A stretch of DNA of 64,000 nt, from the NCBI GenBank assembly GCA_014529385.2, contig CM043959.1, positions 50,103,122-50,167,121 of the forward strand, in the 5' to 3' direction. Positions 36,712 to 47,802 of the stretch are shown in pieces. The stretch's first letter is position 1. Every line of letters starts with the position of its first letter. The DNA is from Adiantum capillus-veneris. Its lineage: Eukaryota > Streptophyta > Polypodiopsida > Polypodiales > Pteridaceae. The position numbers and the translations under genes are program-made. A model generated the notes under the pieces. That model searched no databases, was not told the DNA's origin, and saw only the letters and a program-made list of their open reading frames with translations.

Positions 36712-38180
36712 TTTTTCGTGTTCTCTCTGTTTAAAAGCATATATTTGTGAGACCGTATTGTGCCTCGTTTTGAGAATTCCTCAGCAAAATCTCTTAGCAA
36801 ATGGTCAATGTCATGGAATCCCCCTCTGTTCAGTGGCTGAAACCATGTCAATTCCGTACCTTCTAGAGTAAGACCAAATCCCTCGTATTGTGTATGAAAA
36901 TCTGTTATCTGCTCAGTTCTTAAGACTTGCTTAAAGAGTGACACATGTGCATACGGATCTCCTGAACCACCATACTTCTTTGGCATACACTTGGCTACTT
37001 GAGATGGTCTCATACGTCTATGGTCTGCTACCAATCTCAATGCTCCTGTGTCCCGGCTAAAGATTTCTCTAGCATCATGGACTTCATGGGTTACCCTTGT
37101 CGGTTCCCCTGCCCTGAGTCTACTACTATGAGGTAAATGTGATGGTTCCGCTTCGAACCTTGGACCTGGAGTGGTATACGTGGGGATTAAAACTGCACTA
37201 CCTCGATTCATATCCATTGACTCTCTGGAATGTAATGATCCCATTGGTCCGGGCTTCGAGTACTGAGGTTGACTGAAAGAGTGAGCAGCCTGAGTTCTTT
37301 GTCCTCCTGTTGTCATTGGGTTTTGCACTCCATTTGTTGGTGCTGGTCTTTGTGAGCTAGAAGTAACATAATACTGATGTAGTGGCCCCCCAAAGTATGT
37401 ATATCCTTCTAATTCTTTCTTGCCCATTATTGAGTATTGCCTCCCATACTTGTCGTAAGCGGAAATTTTCACTTCCGATCCCTCTGTGTAGGTAAAGACA
37501 TAAAGTCTTTTTTGGTCTGTCAACTCTCCAGTGTAGGGTTCTTCACATCTATAATAGAGATATTGCTCCCCATTATTATATTTGTATAGCCCCACATAGA
37601 TGTTATCAGTGTTGATCCTTGTAGTTTCATTCTCTCTTCTTAACCTCGCATCAGGGAAGTTCATTATTGGTGGTTTCTCCTCAAGTTCTTCATCTACTTT
37701 GGCTTTGGTGCCCATCAATCCCCACTTGTCCACAATGTTAGGGTTTAGGACTACCAAATACATGGTACCCTCGTCATCTAGATATCTATCTCCGCTATAG
37801 CTCACAGGCACTAAGTCCTTGAACTCATTAGGTCTATCTTCTATCTTTACACAATAGCGGTCCATTCCATCTTTGTAGATCTTGGCACCTTGCTCATTGT
37901 CGTACTGGTATTTTATGAACAACAGCTTCATTGTGGCGGAAGGGTTTGATGGTCCTTCTGCCATATTTTTTTTGTTGTTCAGGTTCAAGTGTTCCAAGTG
38001 TTCGGTGAAAATCTCGTAAGATCTCTCCGAAGAAGTATCAGAAACACTTCCTTCAAAGATCGGCTCTAATGGTTGCACCCAACTTTGGTTTACACTTCCC
38101 TCGGTTGATATGACACTTGCTTGTTGCCCTTGTTTTGGTTGGTTATTTTGGAGATTCCCGCCCGATCTCAAATTCATCAA
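36708..38180 (-). CDS. gag: E3 gag with an extra N-terminal domain
   Basis: An open frame of 490 codons starts 165 bp after the last leader palindrome. Residues about 85-270 form an unrecognised, apparently globular region rich in Tyr and Asp (KYQYDNEQGAKIYKDGMDRY, YVGLYKYNNGEQYLYYRCEE, GEVKISAYDKYGRQY-like text). A Pro/Ser/Gln-rich linker follows, and only from about residue 395 does the usual capsid begin (KKYGGSGDPYAHVSLFKQVL, YEGFGLTLEGTELTWFQPLN). The rest of capsid and nucleocapsid continues to the left. Ordinary gypsy Gag lacks such an N-terminal domain. Part of a fossil element. Confidence 0.7.
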   Translation of the reverse strand: MMNLRSGGNLQNNQPKQGQQASVISTEGSVNQSWVQPLEPIFEGSVSDTSSERSYEIFTEHLEHLNLNNKKNMAEGPSNPSATMKLLFIKYQYDNEQGAKIYKDGMDRYCVKIEDRPNEFKDLVPVSYSGDRYLDDEGTMYLVVLNPNIVDKWGLMGTKAKVDEELEEKPPIMNFPDARLRRENETTRINTDNIYVGLYKYNNGEQYLYYRCEEPYTGELTDQKRLYVFTYTEGSEVKISAYDKYGRQYSIMGKKELEGYTYFGGPLHQYYVTSSSQRPAPTNGVQNPMTTGGQRTQAAHSFSQPQYSKPGPMGSLHSRESMDMNRGSAVLIPTYTTPGPRFEAEPSHLPHSSRLRAGEPTRVTHEVHDAREIFSRDTGALRLVADHRRMRPSQVAKCMPKKYGGSGDPYAHVSLFKQVLRTEQITDFHTQYEGFGLTLEGTELTWFQPLNRGGFHDIDHLLRDFAEEFSKRGTIRSHKYMLLNRENTKK

Positions 38181-38344
38181 TTCCCCTAAAGGACTTTAAC
38201 TTTTCCATCTCGGCAATTTGTTTTCCCAAGTTTTTGTGGTCAGAATTGATCCAAACTGATTGATACTTGGTCAATTGTTTAATTTTGTCAGTTGGACAAC
38301 TTCTGTTTCATCAAGTGAGAATTTTGTTGCAGTTATGCTGAAAA

Positions 38345-39582
38345 AGACATTATACGCGTATGATGTCTTTTTTCACAGATTTGGACTATTTTGGTTATGC
38401 TCACTCTCTGTAGCCCCCTTATGCTCTGTCCACTCACAAAATTCAGTTTGAACTCTGTTTGAGCAAGTTATGGCTAATTTAGGCTTTTCTTGGCAATTTT
38501 CCGCTTTTGACATTTTTTTGGGTCAATTGTGATCCACATGGGATGAAACTTGAAATATAACCTCTAGGCAGCTATTACAATGGATCTGTGTTGGCAAAGT
38601 ATCAAAATATGTCCAAAATTAGGTCAAAGACATCATACGCGTATGATATCTTTTTCATCAATTTGGGTCAAGACTTGATATTTATGCTTTCTGCAGTGTT
38701 TGTAACAATCTTGTCAGGTCAGATATCAAAAATAAGTAGTGGATGTGCTAAAAGACATTATACGCGTATGATGTCTTTTCTCCCAGATTTTGACTATTCT
38801 TGGTTTTAAGCCTTCTCCAATGTTTATAATTGAGTTTCAAGTGTTTTTGTCAAGTTTGAATGTAAAAACAAGATCTGAATCCAAAATTTCCTATTCTTTG
38901 CGTTTCTTGGACTCCGGCTTGTCTTTTTGGGTTTCTTTGAGTGTTAATGCTCTTGTTTTAAGTTGAAATTAGGGTATAACCCCCCTTTTGAACACTTTGG
39001 TAAACTCAAAATTTCTGTTTTGGTCTCTGTTTGGTCATTTAGACATCATACGCATATGATGTCTAAAGTTGCAGATTTCCAGTTTTTTGGCACAGAATCC
39101 TTCCTAAAGCTTTCTCAAGTGCTCAGCAACTCCCAGATACACAGAAAATTTCTCTGAATTTTGTTTATTGCAAGTTTCACTACTAACTCGACGATTTAGA
39201 GATCTAACATGCAATCAACCATATCAAGCAAATCCTCCAATGATTACTAGCTCTAGATCAGGATCAAATGAAGTCCTACCTAAGCTATTCCTAATCATAA
39301 AATGGGTTTGGTAATTGTGATTTTAAAGAGATCCACTGCCACTCACGAACTAGCAAATTCTTCTTCTATCAACAACTACTCAACACCAACAAAACAACAA
39401 ACAAATCTAACCTAAACTAAAAATACTGTCAACACGGAAGACCCAGGAATACCCCACTTCCTAGTATCTCTCGAGATCTTCGGAGTCTACCACTCCTAGA
39501 TCTTTTCTAACTAAAGTATACAAAGTAGTTTATACGACTCACCTCGTAGGATTAGTCTAAGGTCACCTACTTAGGGCTCTCG
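38345..39582 (-). promoter_or_regulatory. E3 leader 1 with four 24-bp palindromes
   Basis: Non-coding leader between primer site and gag. Copies of the palindrome AGACATCATACG plus its reverse complement lie at 39041, 38753, 38628 and 38345 (start positions, 24 bp each), some with one mismatch. In coding direction the spacings are 288, 125 and 283 bp. The last copy begins 165 bp from the gag start codon. The sequence between copies has diverged while the palindromes are nearly intact. Confidence 0.85.
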
Positions 39583-39600
39583 TCCCCGGCAGCGGCGCCA
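39583..39600 (-). other. E3 primer-binding site
   Basis: The minus strand reads TGGCGCCGCTGCCGGGGA two bases inside the 5' LTR. This is the classic primer site of many plant Ty3/gypsy elements. E4 has one base different at 51220. Confidence 0.9.
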
Positions 39601-39602
39601 AA

Positions 39603-40226
39603 TGTTAAGGCGGTTACGCCGCTAGCGGAAGCTAAATAGAGAGAACTCAACCAACAACAAAATTTGTCAGACGAGGACGGAGCTTGACCCGTAGGCGCAT
39701 GGAAACAACTAGGTGGGTGTCAAATCACCTACTCGACCTTCTAATGACAATCACTACTAAGGAAATCAAATCTAAGTTCTAAAATACGCAAGTGACTGAA
39801 ATCCGTACTATGAATGAAGGCTATACGAAACAGGATCTAGAATCATTGAATCGATCTCAAACTCAAGGGGAAGTCTATACACTAGGTAAGAACAACACCC
39901 TAAAGACTTGAACTGCAAAATCAACCTATAACCACTCCGTGCGGTAAACGCATATGAAGACAGGCCAAAAAATATAGGTGACCGAAAATTGACCCCGATG
40001 GTACTAATGTGTAGCTCTACTCGTTGTGGTTCTATAGATATGCTACACGCTCCATTCCGACACACGAGTTGGAAGAAAACTCACACCGAAGCTTGTAGGA
40101 ACTTACCACACATAGAAGCCGATAGCGCGCACTCTTGGTATCTGTGCGTAGCTCTCACCGTTGCTAACACAATGGCGGTGTCGCTTCTCCAATGGCGGCT
40201 CCGTAGCTCGCGTAGCAAGTAGATAA

Positions 40227-40308
<82 letters not shown>

Positions 40309-40591
40309 CATAGTCACAGCGCTCCAAAAACTCACTTTGATTAATAATCCCCCCTTAGGTTACAAAAGCTTTGGCTTATATACCTCAGCCTTGGAGGTGA
40401 GAACATCTCTAACTAATTACATCAGCAAGTGAAATTACTTCGGGATTACAAGCTGGAAACTCAATTGAGTCCCGTTCCTTAATGAATGGCTCAAATCAAA
40501 ATTAATGTCGGAAAGACATTTATTACAATCAATGGTTACAAAATGATGAGTGTGAGCAGAAATGTGGGTGTGATCCTCTGCTGGCTCAACA
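39603..40591 (-). repeat. E3 5' LTR
   Basis: About 97.5% identical to 21446-22438. It contains a (TC)n tract at about 40229-40304 and, on the minus strand, a TATATAA box (40376-40382). Confidence 0.96.
40376..40382 (-). promoter_or_regulatory. Probable TATA box of the E3 5' LTR
   Basis: TATATAA on the minus strand, about 210 bp inside the LTR start in coding direction and directed toward the leader. It is placed as expected for the U3 promoter. Confidence 0.55.
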
Positions 40592-40596
40592 GAGGC

Positions 40597-41403
40597 TTCA
40601 CTCACCGGAGAAGATTACACAGAAAAACAGCAAAAAATCTGTGAGGAATTTGGCAAAATGGACAGCGATCGCGTCGGGAATGGCCCAAAACCCCAGTCTA
40701 CAATGTCAAAGTGCTCAAATCTGACCTCGGATGAGCAGTTTACAGCCAAAACAAGCTCCAAAAACCCCAAAACTACATGTGCGGCTATTCCTCCTCTCTT
40801 CTCCATGTTTTTTCTGGTCTTCTCTCTGTTTTTTGAGTTCCCACACTTAGCTTTATTACTTGGGCACCCTTGGCCTTTTAGATGACCTCAAACGGAGCCC
40901 GAACAGGCCAAAAACTGGCCTCGCAGTGCATAGTTGTCACCTTTTTTGCATCATCCGCACACCTGGCACTCAGTTTTTCCAAATAATGCATCCCGCAACC
41001 ACGTGAAGTGGCCCCAAAAAGTGGTCCTCATGATGACCTTTCTGCATAAGTATCAGAAGAAAACACCCACGTCGTGTCCATACTTCTTCGCGTTCAAGTA
41101 TTGACCCCGTTCGACCTCCTAACGCCACTCGATGCCATCTGACGCACCTGCTTACCTCATGTCGTCGGCCCGCGGATAGCTTCCTCGAGAAGTTTTATGC
41201 GCTACCAACTCCTCCTTATTGTAGAAAAACACAGTGGTATTGGTAACAGTGAAAATCGATGCACTATGTACACCCTGTCCTACCTGTACACATGTGGGCC
41301 CCACGTAACCACCTGGCTCTGAAAAATGGGCAATTCTTTATTTGATGCACCATGCATGTATATGTACATATGTGCAATCCCTTGCTCCAAAAAACTCCTG
41401 ACA
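40597..41403 (-). repeat. E2 3' LTR, inner part (split by E3)
   Basis: It continues the match to the right LTR (48162-48970) with about 34 differences over 807 bp. GAGGC at 40592-40596 is the second copy of the E3 target duplication. Confidence 0.95.
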
Positions 41404-41431
41404 TAATTTGCCCATCCCCTAGCCTGCTAGA

Positions 41432-42942
41432 TCATTCATGATCAGCATCAGCAAAGAGAGATATGAGACTCGCCGCATCACAGGTCTCCTCATCCCTCAC
41501 CAACACTGCTTTATCCACAGACAGCTCATCTTGCTCCACCATCATCAATCTAGCATGATACAATTTAAGACACAATCCATTTACCCTTGACTTATGTAGA
41601 ACACCATCCAGGCTAGCCAGCTGATATGTGCCATTTGGAAAACACTCCACTACCTTGATAGGGCCTTCCCACTTAATTTGAAACTTCTTTTGGAAGGTGT
41701 TGTCCAGCTTACTGTTGTAGTGAAAAACCAAGTCATGTTTCTTGATACCCTTACTTTTGAACTTTTCATTTATCTTTGCCAAAGCCTTATCCTGCATCTG
41801 CCCGTAATGTTCCAATGCACTCATCCTATCCAGCTGAACCTCTTGTAACTGTAAGAGCCTCTCCTTGAATGCATCACTAGGCGGCCCAAGAAACTTCTCT
41901 AACATCTTTACTGCAGGCAACTCTACCTCTACAGGCAATAGTGCTTCCTTTCCATACACCAAATGAAATGGAGTAAACGCTGTACCTGTCTTCACCGAAG
42001 TACGGTAAGCCCATAATGCACTAGGCAATTCCAAATCCCAATTCTTTCCTTGGTTCTGTCACTTTAGAAAGAATTTTTACCAACTCACCATTGAGTATTT
42101 CATTTAAGCCATTACACTACGTGTAATAAGGAGTGGTATGCTGGTGCCTAATCTTCATCTTTGTGCATAAGAAGTCTAGCTCTAAATCCTGGTCCCTTAT
42201 CTGAAAGTAGCTCTAATGGCACCCCAAACTTGCAACATATTTCATCATACACAAATTTTTCCACATCCTTTGCAGTGATCTGTTTTACTGCTATAGCCTC
42301 TGCCCATCTAGAGAGATAGTCCACTGCCGTCAAGATATAGCTTTTGCCCCTGCTTGTGATAGGTAACGGGCCTATTGCATCAATCCCCCACTTTTCAAAC
42401 ACATCAAATGCCATAATGGTTTTTCGTAGCTCTGGCTTCAACACTCTATTCCCAAATGCTTGACACCTATTTCAAGACCTACACCAATGGTGAACATCCT
42501 TGTGCAAACTAGGCCATACATACCCCTCTTGCAAAATCTTATGCAAGGTGATCTTTAGAGCAAAATGGCCACCACATGCGCCTTCATGATTCTCTTCCAA
42601 CACTCTATAAAGCTCCTCTTGCCAAGGTACACGTTTCAACACGAGATCATCCCCTTTCATGTATAAGACATCACCAATCAATTTGTACCTGTATGCTCTA
42701 CGCACAAAGCCATACTTCCTAGACTTCTGAATCTCCTTTGGAATGATTCCTATTAGCAAAAACTCCTCTTCTTGAGCCAAACTTTCCCGGCCATGATAAA
42801 GAGGTAAAGTGGTCCTCAACACAAATAGCTCCCCAATCATGCCTTGAGCTGCTTCATGTGCCTCTCCATTTAGAGCACGTTCAATGTGTCTGATGATCCA
42901 TGCTTCGAACTTTTTTAACAGGCCTTTAATTCTGAAGCACAT
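41432..42942 (-). pseudogene. E2 integrase
   Basis: Zinc module near 42.5 kb (HEGACGGHFALKITLHKILQ), catalytic core (FEKWGIDAIGPLPI, TAVDYLSRWAEAIAVKQIT, LLSDKGPGF), then ALWAYRTSVKTGTAFTPFHL and a C-terminal GPIKVVECFPNGTYQLASLDG domain. No chromodomain. The polypurine tract AGGGGATGGG (minus strand, 41411-41420) follows closely. Fossil, broken a few times. Confidence 0.85.
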
Positions 42943-43656
42943 TTACTTCAATGAGGTGTTCTTGCTCTTCCACACACCCAACACTTGCTTCACCACTAAC
43001 AAGGCATCACCTTTTATGCTCAACCTTCGAACCCCATGCTTCAAACAAATGTGTAATCCGGCTTCCAGAGTAGCATATTCAGCCTCATTGCTAGTATGAG
43101 CATCCAATTTGAACCCTCTCTTGCATACTAGCTTCCCCTCTGGATCATAAAGTGCTATACCCCCTGAAGCTGCATCATGGCTCTTTCTGTATGAACCATC
43201 AAAGAACAATACATGTGCATTGCTAATCTGTGGCACTTCTTCAACTACCTTTCTCACCACCACTTCCTTAACAATAAGGGGATTATCCTTGTAGGTCAAC
43301 AAATCAGCTAGGGTAGCCCTTGTACTATCTTCCACTAGAAAAGAGAACTCAAACTCTTGCAGCTCAATTACCCATTTCTTCACCACATTTGACATGTTAG
43401 TGCCATTAATTAACTGTGGCAAAAAGGCATAACTCGTCAAGAAAACAAAAGGTCGTGGTAGCAAGTAATGACGAAATCGTCGAGAAGAAAATATTACACT
43501 GGCTATCACTAGCTCTACTTCCGAGAACTTTCTCTCCGCTACCAACTTCACTCGGCTTGCACAATACACTGGCCTCATATAATGGCTACCCTTCCCCTTT
43601 TGCAATAGCATGGCTCCAATGGAATCATCCCCTACTGATGGATTTACATAAAACAC
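42943..43656 (-). pseudogene. E2 dual RNase H (gypsy type plus archaeal type)
   Basis: The first half is a degenerate gypsy RNase H (VYCASRVKLVAERKFSEVEL, FRHYLLPRPFVFLT). After a linker a second RNase H begins: VLFFDGSYRKSHDAASGGIA, THTSNEAEY-like TSNEAEYATLEAGL, and SIKGDALLVVKQV. The D, E and D of these motifs are the expected catalytic acids. A second, archaeal-type RNase H is the known hallmark of the plant Tat lineage. Fossil coding region. Confidence 0.82.
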
Positions 43657-43674
43657 TTTCTCCCAATCAGGAGC

Positions 43675-44990
43675 CTACATGGCTGACAACCCCCCTAACA
43701 CCTCTTTCACCTCTTGAAACACTTCTTCACATTTGTCATCCCATTGCAATGGATCATGCTTTGCCACTTGTTGTAATGGATAAAGAGTCTGAGAAGACAA
43801 TGGAATAAACCTTGCCATGTACTTCACTTTGTGTATAAAGGTTGCCAATTGCTTCGTACTCGTAGGTGATGGAAGAAGAATAATAGACTTAACCTTGTCT
43901 GGATCAGCCTCAATGCCATTTTCTGACACCATGTGGCCCAATAACTTCACCCTTGGCTGTGCTAGATGACATTTCTTTGGATTTAGTTGCCCTCCACATT
44001 CATCATATCGAGCTAATACCATCTACAGCTTCTCATGGTGTTCAGCCCTACTGCTATAAACACAGAAGTCATCCATAAAAGCTTTAACACAACTACCAAT
44101 GAGTGGTTCCAACACCCAATTTGCTCTCTCTTGATAGAAAGATGGTCCATTTGACAACCCAAACGGCAATACTGTGTAACAATAACAGCCCCATGGCGTA
44201 ATGAAAGTTGTCTTTGTGCGGTCTTTAAGAGCAATCTTCAATTGAAAATAGCCTAAAAAACCATCACACACACTGTACCTCTCATAACTTGCCACTGAAT
44301 CCAAGATCTGATCAATGAATGGAAGAGGATATGGGTTCTTCTTAGTGGCAGCATTTAAGGGCTTAAAATATACACAAATCCTCCACTTCCCATCCTTCTT
44401 TGGACTGACTACTACTGGACTCACCCATTCTGTGGTCTCCAGAGGGACTATGAACCCTGCCTTCAACAACTTGTCCACCTCTTCTCGCAAGGCTTCCATT
44501 TTCTCTTGACCCATCCTTCTTAGCCTTTGCCACACTGGCTTAGCACCTTCTTTCAGCTCTATATGCATCTCTTCACCCTTGAACCCTCTAATCTCTTCAT
44601 ATGAAGTAATGAACAAATCAGGAAAACTAGCCATCATGTGCAAATATATATCCTTCTCCATAGCTGAGAGGTCTCCACTGATCATTTGTGTCATCAATTC
44701 CTGCTTCTTTGACAACTCAACCTTGGTTTGCATCAGCCCTTCAATCACTTCATAAGGCCCTTCACTTTCATCTTCAACCTCATTCGCAAATGCAACTAAA
44801 CCAAACTCCTGGATTTCTTTGTCCATCAAAAGAAATGCAACATCAGCATCCTCATCACTTCTTGTAGTGCTATCACTGTCCTGATCTGTCACCATGGAAG
44901 AGTCTTCATCACTAGACTCATCCTCATCTTCATAAAGCTCCTCTAATCGTTTCCTTGTGTCCATATTATAAAGCTTCTTGGTACCTGTCT
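43675..44990 (-). pseudogene. pol: E2 reverse transcriptase
   Basis: An acidic linker leads into RT: KPVWQRLRRMGQEKMEALREE, WVSPVVVSPKKDGKWRICV, CDGFLGYFQLKIAL, FITPWGCYCYTVLPFGLSNG, the catalytic FMDDFCVYS, then LNPKKCHLAQPRVKLLGHMV. It is flanked by protease upstream and RNase H downstream. Part of a broken element. Confidence 0.87.
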
Positions 44991-44999
44991 TTCCATAGA

Positions 45000-45408
45000 G
45001 GCTAATCGTACCATGTCTCCAATCTTGAACATCTCCCACTGCACGTAACCATGGTCTGCCCAGTATAATAGGATATGCTCCCAATCCTGCTGGCATCACA
45101 TGAAAATCAACCACTGCCTTTGCATCATATGCCTCCACTTCTAAGCTCTTTACAACACCCAAGCATTTTACTTTTTGATGGTTTGCCAATCTGATCCAAA
45201 AACCTGACACCCTAGCCACTGTGAGACCCATCTTCTCAACGCATGAGTGTGTTATGACGCATATTTGGGCTCCGCCATCCACATAACCTTGTCCCAAATT
45301 TTTCCTTTTATGCCACACATCTACTATTGGACAAATGTCTGGTAGCTCATCCATTGCCAACACCTTTACTGAACCTCTCTCTGGCTCTTTCTCCATTGGG
45401 TTAACCAT
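45000..45408 (-). pseudogene. E2 aspartic protease
   Basis: YVDGGAQICVITHSCVEKMGL (read as DGGA active site) followed by YPIILGRPWLRAVGDVQDWR, the two ends of the retropepsin fold. Near-identical motifs occur in E5 at 62450-62700. It lies at the N-terminus of a long frame that continues into RT. Confidence 0.85.
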
Positions 45409-45549
45409 CCTCTTTCACTGTCGCTTTAGCTTAGACACCATCTCTATAAGCTGCCCAAAAGTAACATCTGCCTTCCTGCTCGTCAGATCCTCCTTCAAGT
45501 CATAGATTAATTGCCCATCCCCTAGTGGAAAATCTGAAACATGAAACTT

Positions 45550-46857
45550 TCAACGAGCTCTCCTTTTCCTCTTGGCCTTGACATCCTCGCCTTCATGGCT
45601 CTTTCCTTTCTTCTTACTAGGACCTGGGGCACTTCTTCCTTCCTTATCCTCTGTGGTACTCTTCCCAATAGGCATCACTAATGTATCCTCTAGCTTTGAT
45701 ACCTTCTCCAAGGTGACTACACTTAGCACTTTTGTCTTTCCCTTTTCCTCCTGGGTCAGTCCACTGGTTCCTTCGTCTCCCTTAATTTCGATGCCATAAT
45801 CATTTGACCTAGTTAGCACCTGTCTTGGCAATGTATACATGTCTCCCCCCATCCTTGGTGGCTTATCACATTGCGGGCTGATGTGACCCAACTCTCCACA
45901 ATTATAACATGTGGGCGTCTGCCTCCAAAACCTACCATTGCTTTGTCCAACACCATTCCTAGGCCTTTCTTCACCTCTTGGCTGATTTGCAAACCTCCCT
46001 CGACCTCGATTATTTCCCACTTGACCTAGCATGTTTAGGCTGAGATTCTTCATCAAATCTACCACTTGCCTCATGTCTTGCCTTAGCCCATCATCTTGCA
46101 CCGATGTAGTGACCATTGCTGGCATAACCTGAGTAGTAACAGGAACCAATGGTTCATGATGAACCCCTGACATGCGACCTTGTAAAGACTCTATAGGCTG
46201 AAATTCAGACCTCATGGGCAAACACTCCACCCCTAATTGGCTCATGTTCCTCAACTTCCACTCTTTGTTCCTTGCTACCTCTAGTGCATCTTCATATGTC
46301 CTAGGCTTCTCTAGCTCCACTCTCCAATGTATATTCTCTCAAAGACCAGCCAAGAACCTGTCCTTCTTCATCATGTCAGGCGGGGGTACCTGTGGTGCTA
46401 AGGCCTTGCACATCCTCTCCCATGCCAATGAGAACTTACGTATGTACGCATCTACTGGCTCACCTTCCTTTTGCACTAAACCCTGTACTTCTTGCCACAC
46501 TTTGTCAGGATCTTCTATCTTTACAAACTCCACTTCCAATCCATGCCTTAGATTGTCCCAACTCAATCTTACACGTGGATCCGCTGCACGCAACTCCTCT
46601 TCAAATGCTTTGGACCAAACTCATGCATCACTCTTCAAACAAATTTGAAGAAGACGTAACATCTGTGCTGGGTCATGGATCTGGTTGCTAATGGAGGCAA
46701 CCTCCATCTTTTCCAAAAAGTCTTCCACATCTTCATCACTTCTTCCATGAAACTCCGGATAAGAGAAATCCATGGCTACCCAAATTATGATGCTTTGAGA
46801 ACCCCTTTGAACACACGTGCAAGAACCCAAAACTTCTGACTGACTCAATTCCAACAA
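45550..46857 (-). pseudogene. gag: E2 gag
   Basis: Gag of a Tat-like element: MDFSYPEFHGRSDEDVEDFLEKME at the start (the second half of this is a standard gypsy capsid motif), then LSWDNLRHGLEVEF, EPVDAYIRKFSLAWERM, and a CCHC zinc knuckle CYNCGELGHISPQC near 45.9 kb followed by a lysine-rich tail. E5 has the same order (61033-62178). Fossil, with a few interruptions. Confidence 0.85.
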
Positions 46858-46876
46858 ACTTCAATGGAGCTCAACT

Positions 46877-47119
46877 TTAGATAAGGACAAACACATGCAC
46901 ATCAAATGAGTTTTCATAGTTCATCATTGGAATTACAACAGGCAAAGGACATTCCAAGATCTCTCGTAATCTTCTTGGCCCAAACATAAAGACTATGCGC
47001 TGCTGGAAAAAAATCTTCCTGGACACATGAACATTTATCTGGATTCTTTGAGTTAAATGAAATGGAGTGAATTGAGGGCCATTCTGATCATCCAGTAAAG
47101 CCAACCATGAAGCTCCCAA
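46877..47119 (-). CDS. E2 small ORF upstream of gag (conserved protein of about 70-80 residues)
   Basis: An open frame of 80 codons lies between primer site and gag. Its last 65 residues align without gaps to the small ORF at 60440-60652 in E5: PFH, INVHVSRKIFFQQRIVFMFG, RLREIL and NYENSFDVHVFVLI. More than half the positions are identical although the surrounding leader DNA has diverged, so the protein was probably under selection. No known domain is recognised. It is basic and hydrophobic in alternation, with no signal peptide. It could be a leader protein of this element family. Confidence 0.65.
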   Translation of the reverse strand: MGASWLALLDDQNGPQFTPFHLTQRIQINVHVSRKIFFQQRIVFMFGPRRLREILECPLPVVIPMMNYENSFDVHVFVLI

Positions 47120-47802
47120 GAAGGCACACCTGACTTAACCTTTAATTTTGTCAAAATTTCAGCAGCATAACAGGATAAATGGCTCAAAAGACCAAAAAAC
47201 CAGCCATCACAATTTGGAAAAATTTTAGCAGAGTTTCCCCAGAAGTAGAGCAGTGTTAACCCAAAATATAGACTGTATATGTATGCATAAACTGTCAACA
47301 ATAGAACCCGAGCATCAAATAGGACTCACTAGTACATAGCCTATGGCGAGGTCACGAAAAGGGTGCTCCAGCTACCTGTATCGCCAAAAGGACCTCCACA
47401 TTTGAGAATCCCCCAGCTCAATAAAACCTCACGCTATTGACCCTCACATGAAGGCTAATGCAAATCGCGTATAGTCAAGTCTCAGAAATGATTATCTTCC
47501 AGACCAAGTCTCAGAAATGGCTGGGACTACCAAATAAAACCAAATATGGCTTCATAAAGGCATACAATGGCAGTTTCCACAAGTAACGTACAATCCAACA
47601 GACAATGCGCTCAAACAGGCGCCAAATGATGCATACCCACAACAACTGCAAGTGACACTACTGCTAGTATATCACTGTACTCCAGCTACATGTACCTGTG
47701 TGAATCACCTGTACCTGTACCTGTCCCTGTAACCTGTAACCTGTAATCTGCAATCCCGAATCTTGAAGCTTGAAGCTCGAAGCAGAAGGTACTCGAAGAA
47801 GG

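Larger units (their letters stand above)
21446..40591 (-). mobile_element. E3: giant two-module Ty3/gypsy element (19.1 kb)
   Basis: LTRs of 993 bp (21446-22438) and 989 bp (39603-40591) begin TGTTAAGG and end CTCAACA. GAGGC is duplicated on both sides inside the E2 LTR. The minus strand reads: 5' LTR, primer site, leader with four palindromes, gag, protease, RT, RNase H, integrase, second protease-like domain, internal polypurine copy, diverged LTR-like segment, second leader with five palindromes, mobile-domain-like ORF, coiled-coil ORF, polypurine tract, 3' LTR. The LTRs differ at about 25 of 990 positions (about 97.5% identity), so the insertion is recent. The coding part is a fossil with several interruptions. 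Confidence 0.93.

Noticed and set aside
38345-39064. Rho-independent terminators or riboswitch-like hairpins
   Set aside because: The dyads resemble strong hairpins, but this is eukaryotic DNA and they have no T-tract logic; conservation of spacing fits a leader element better.
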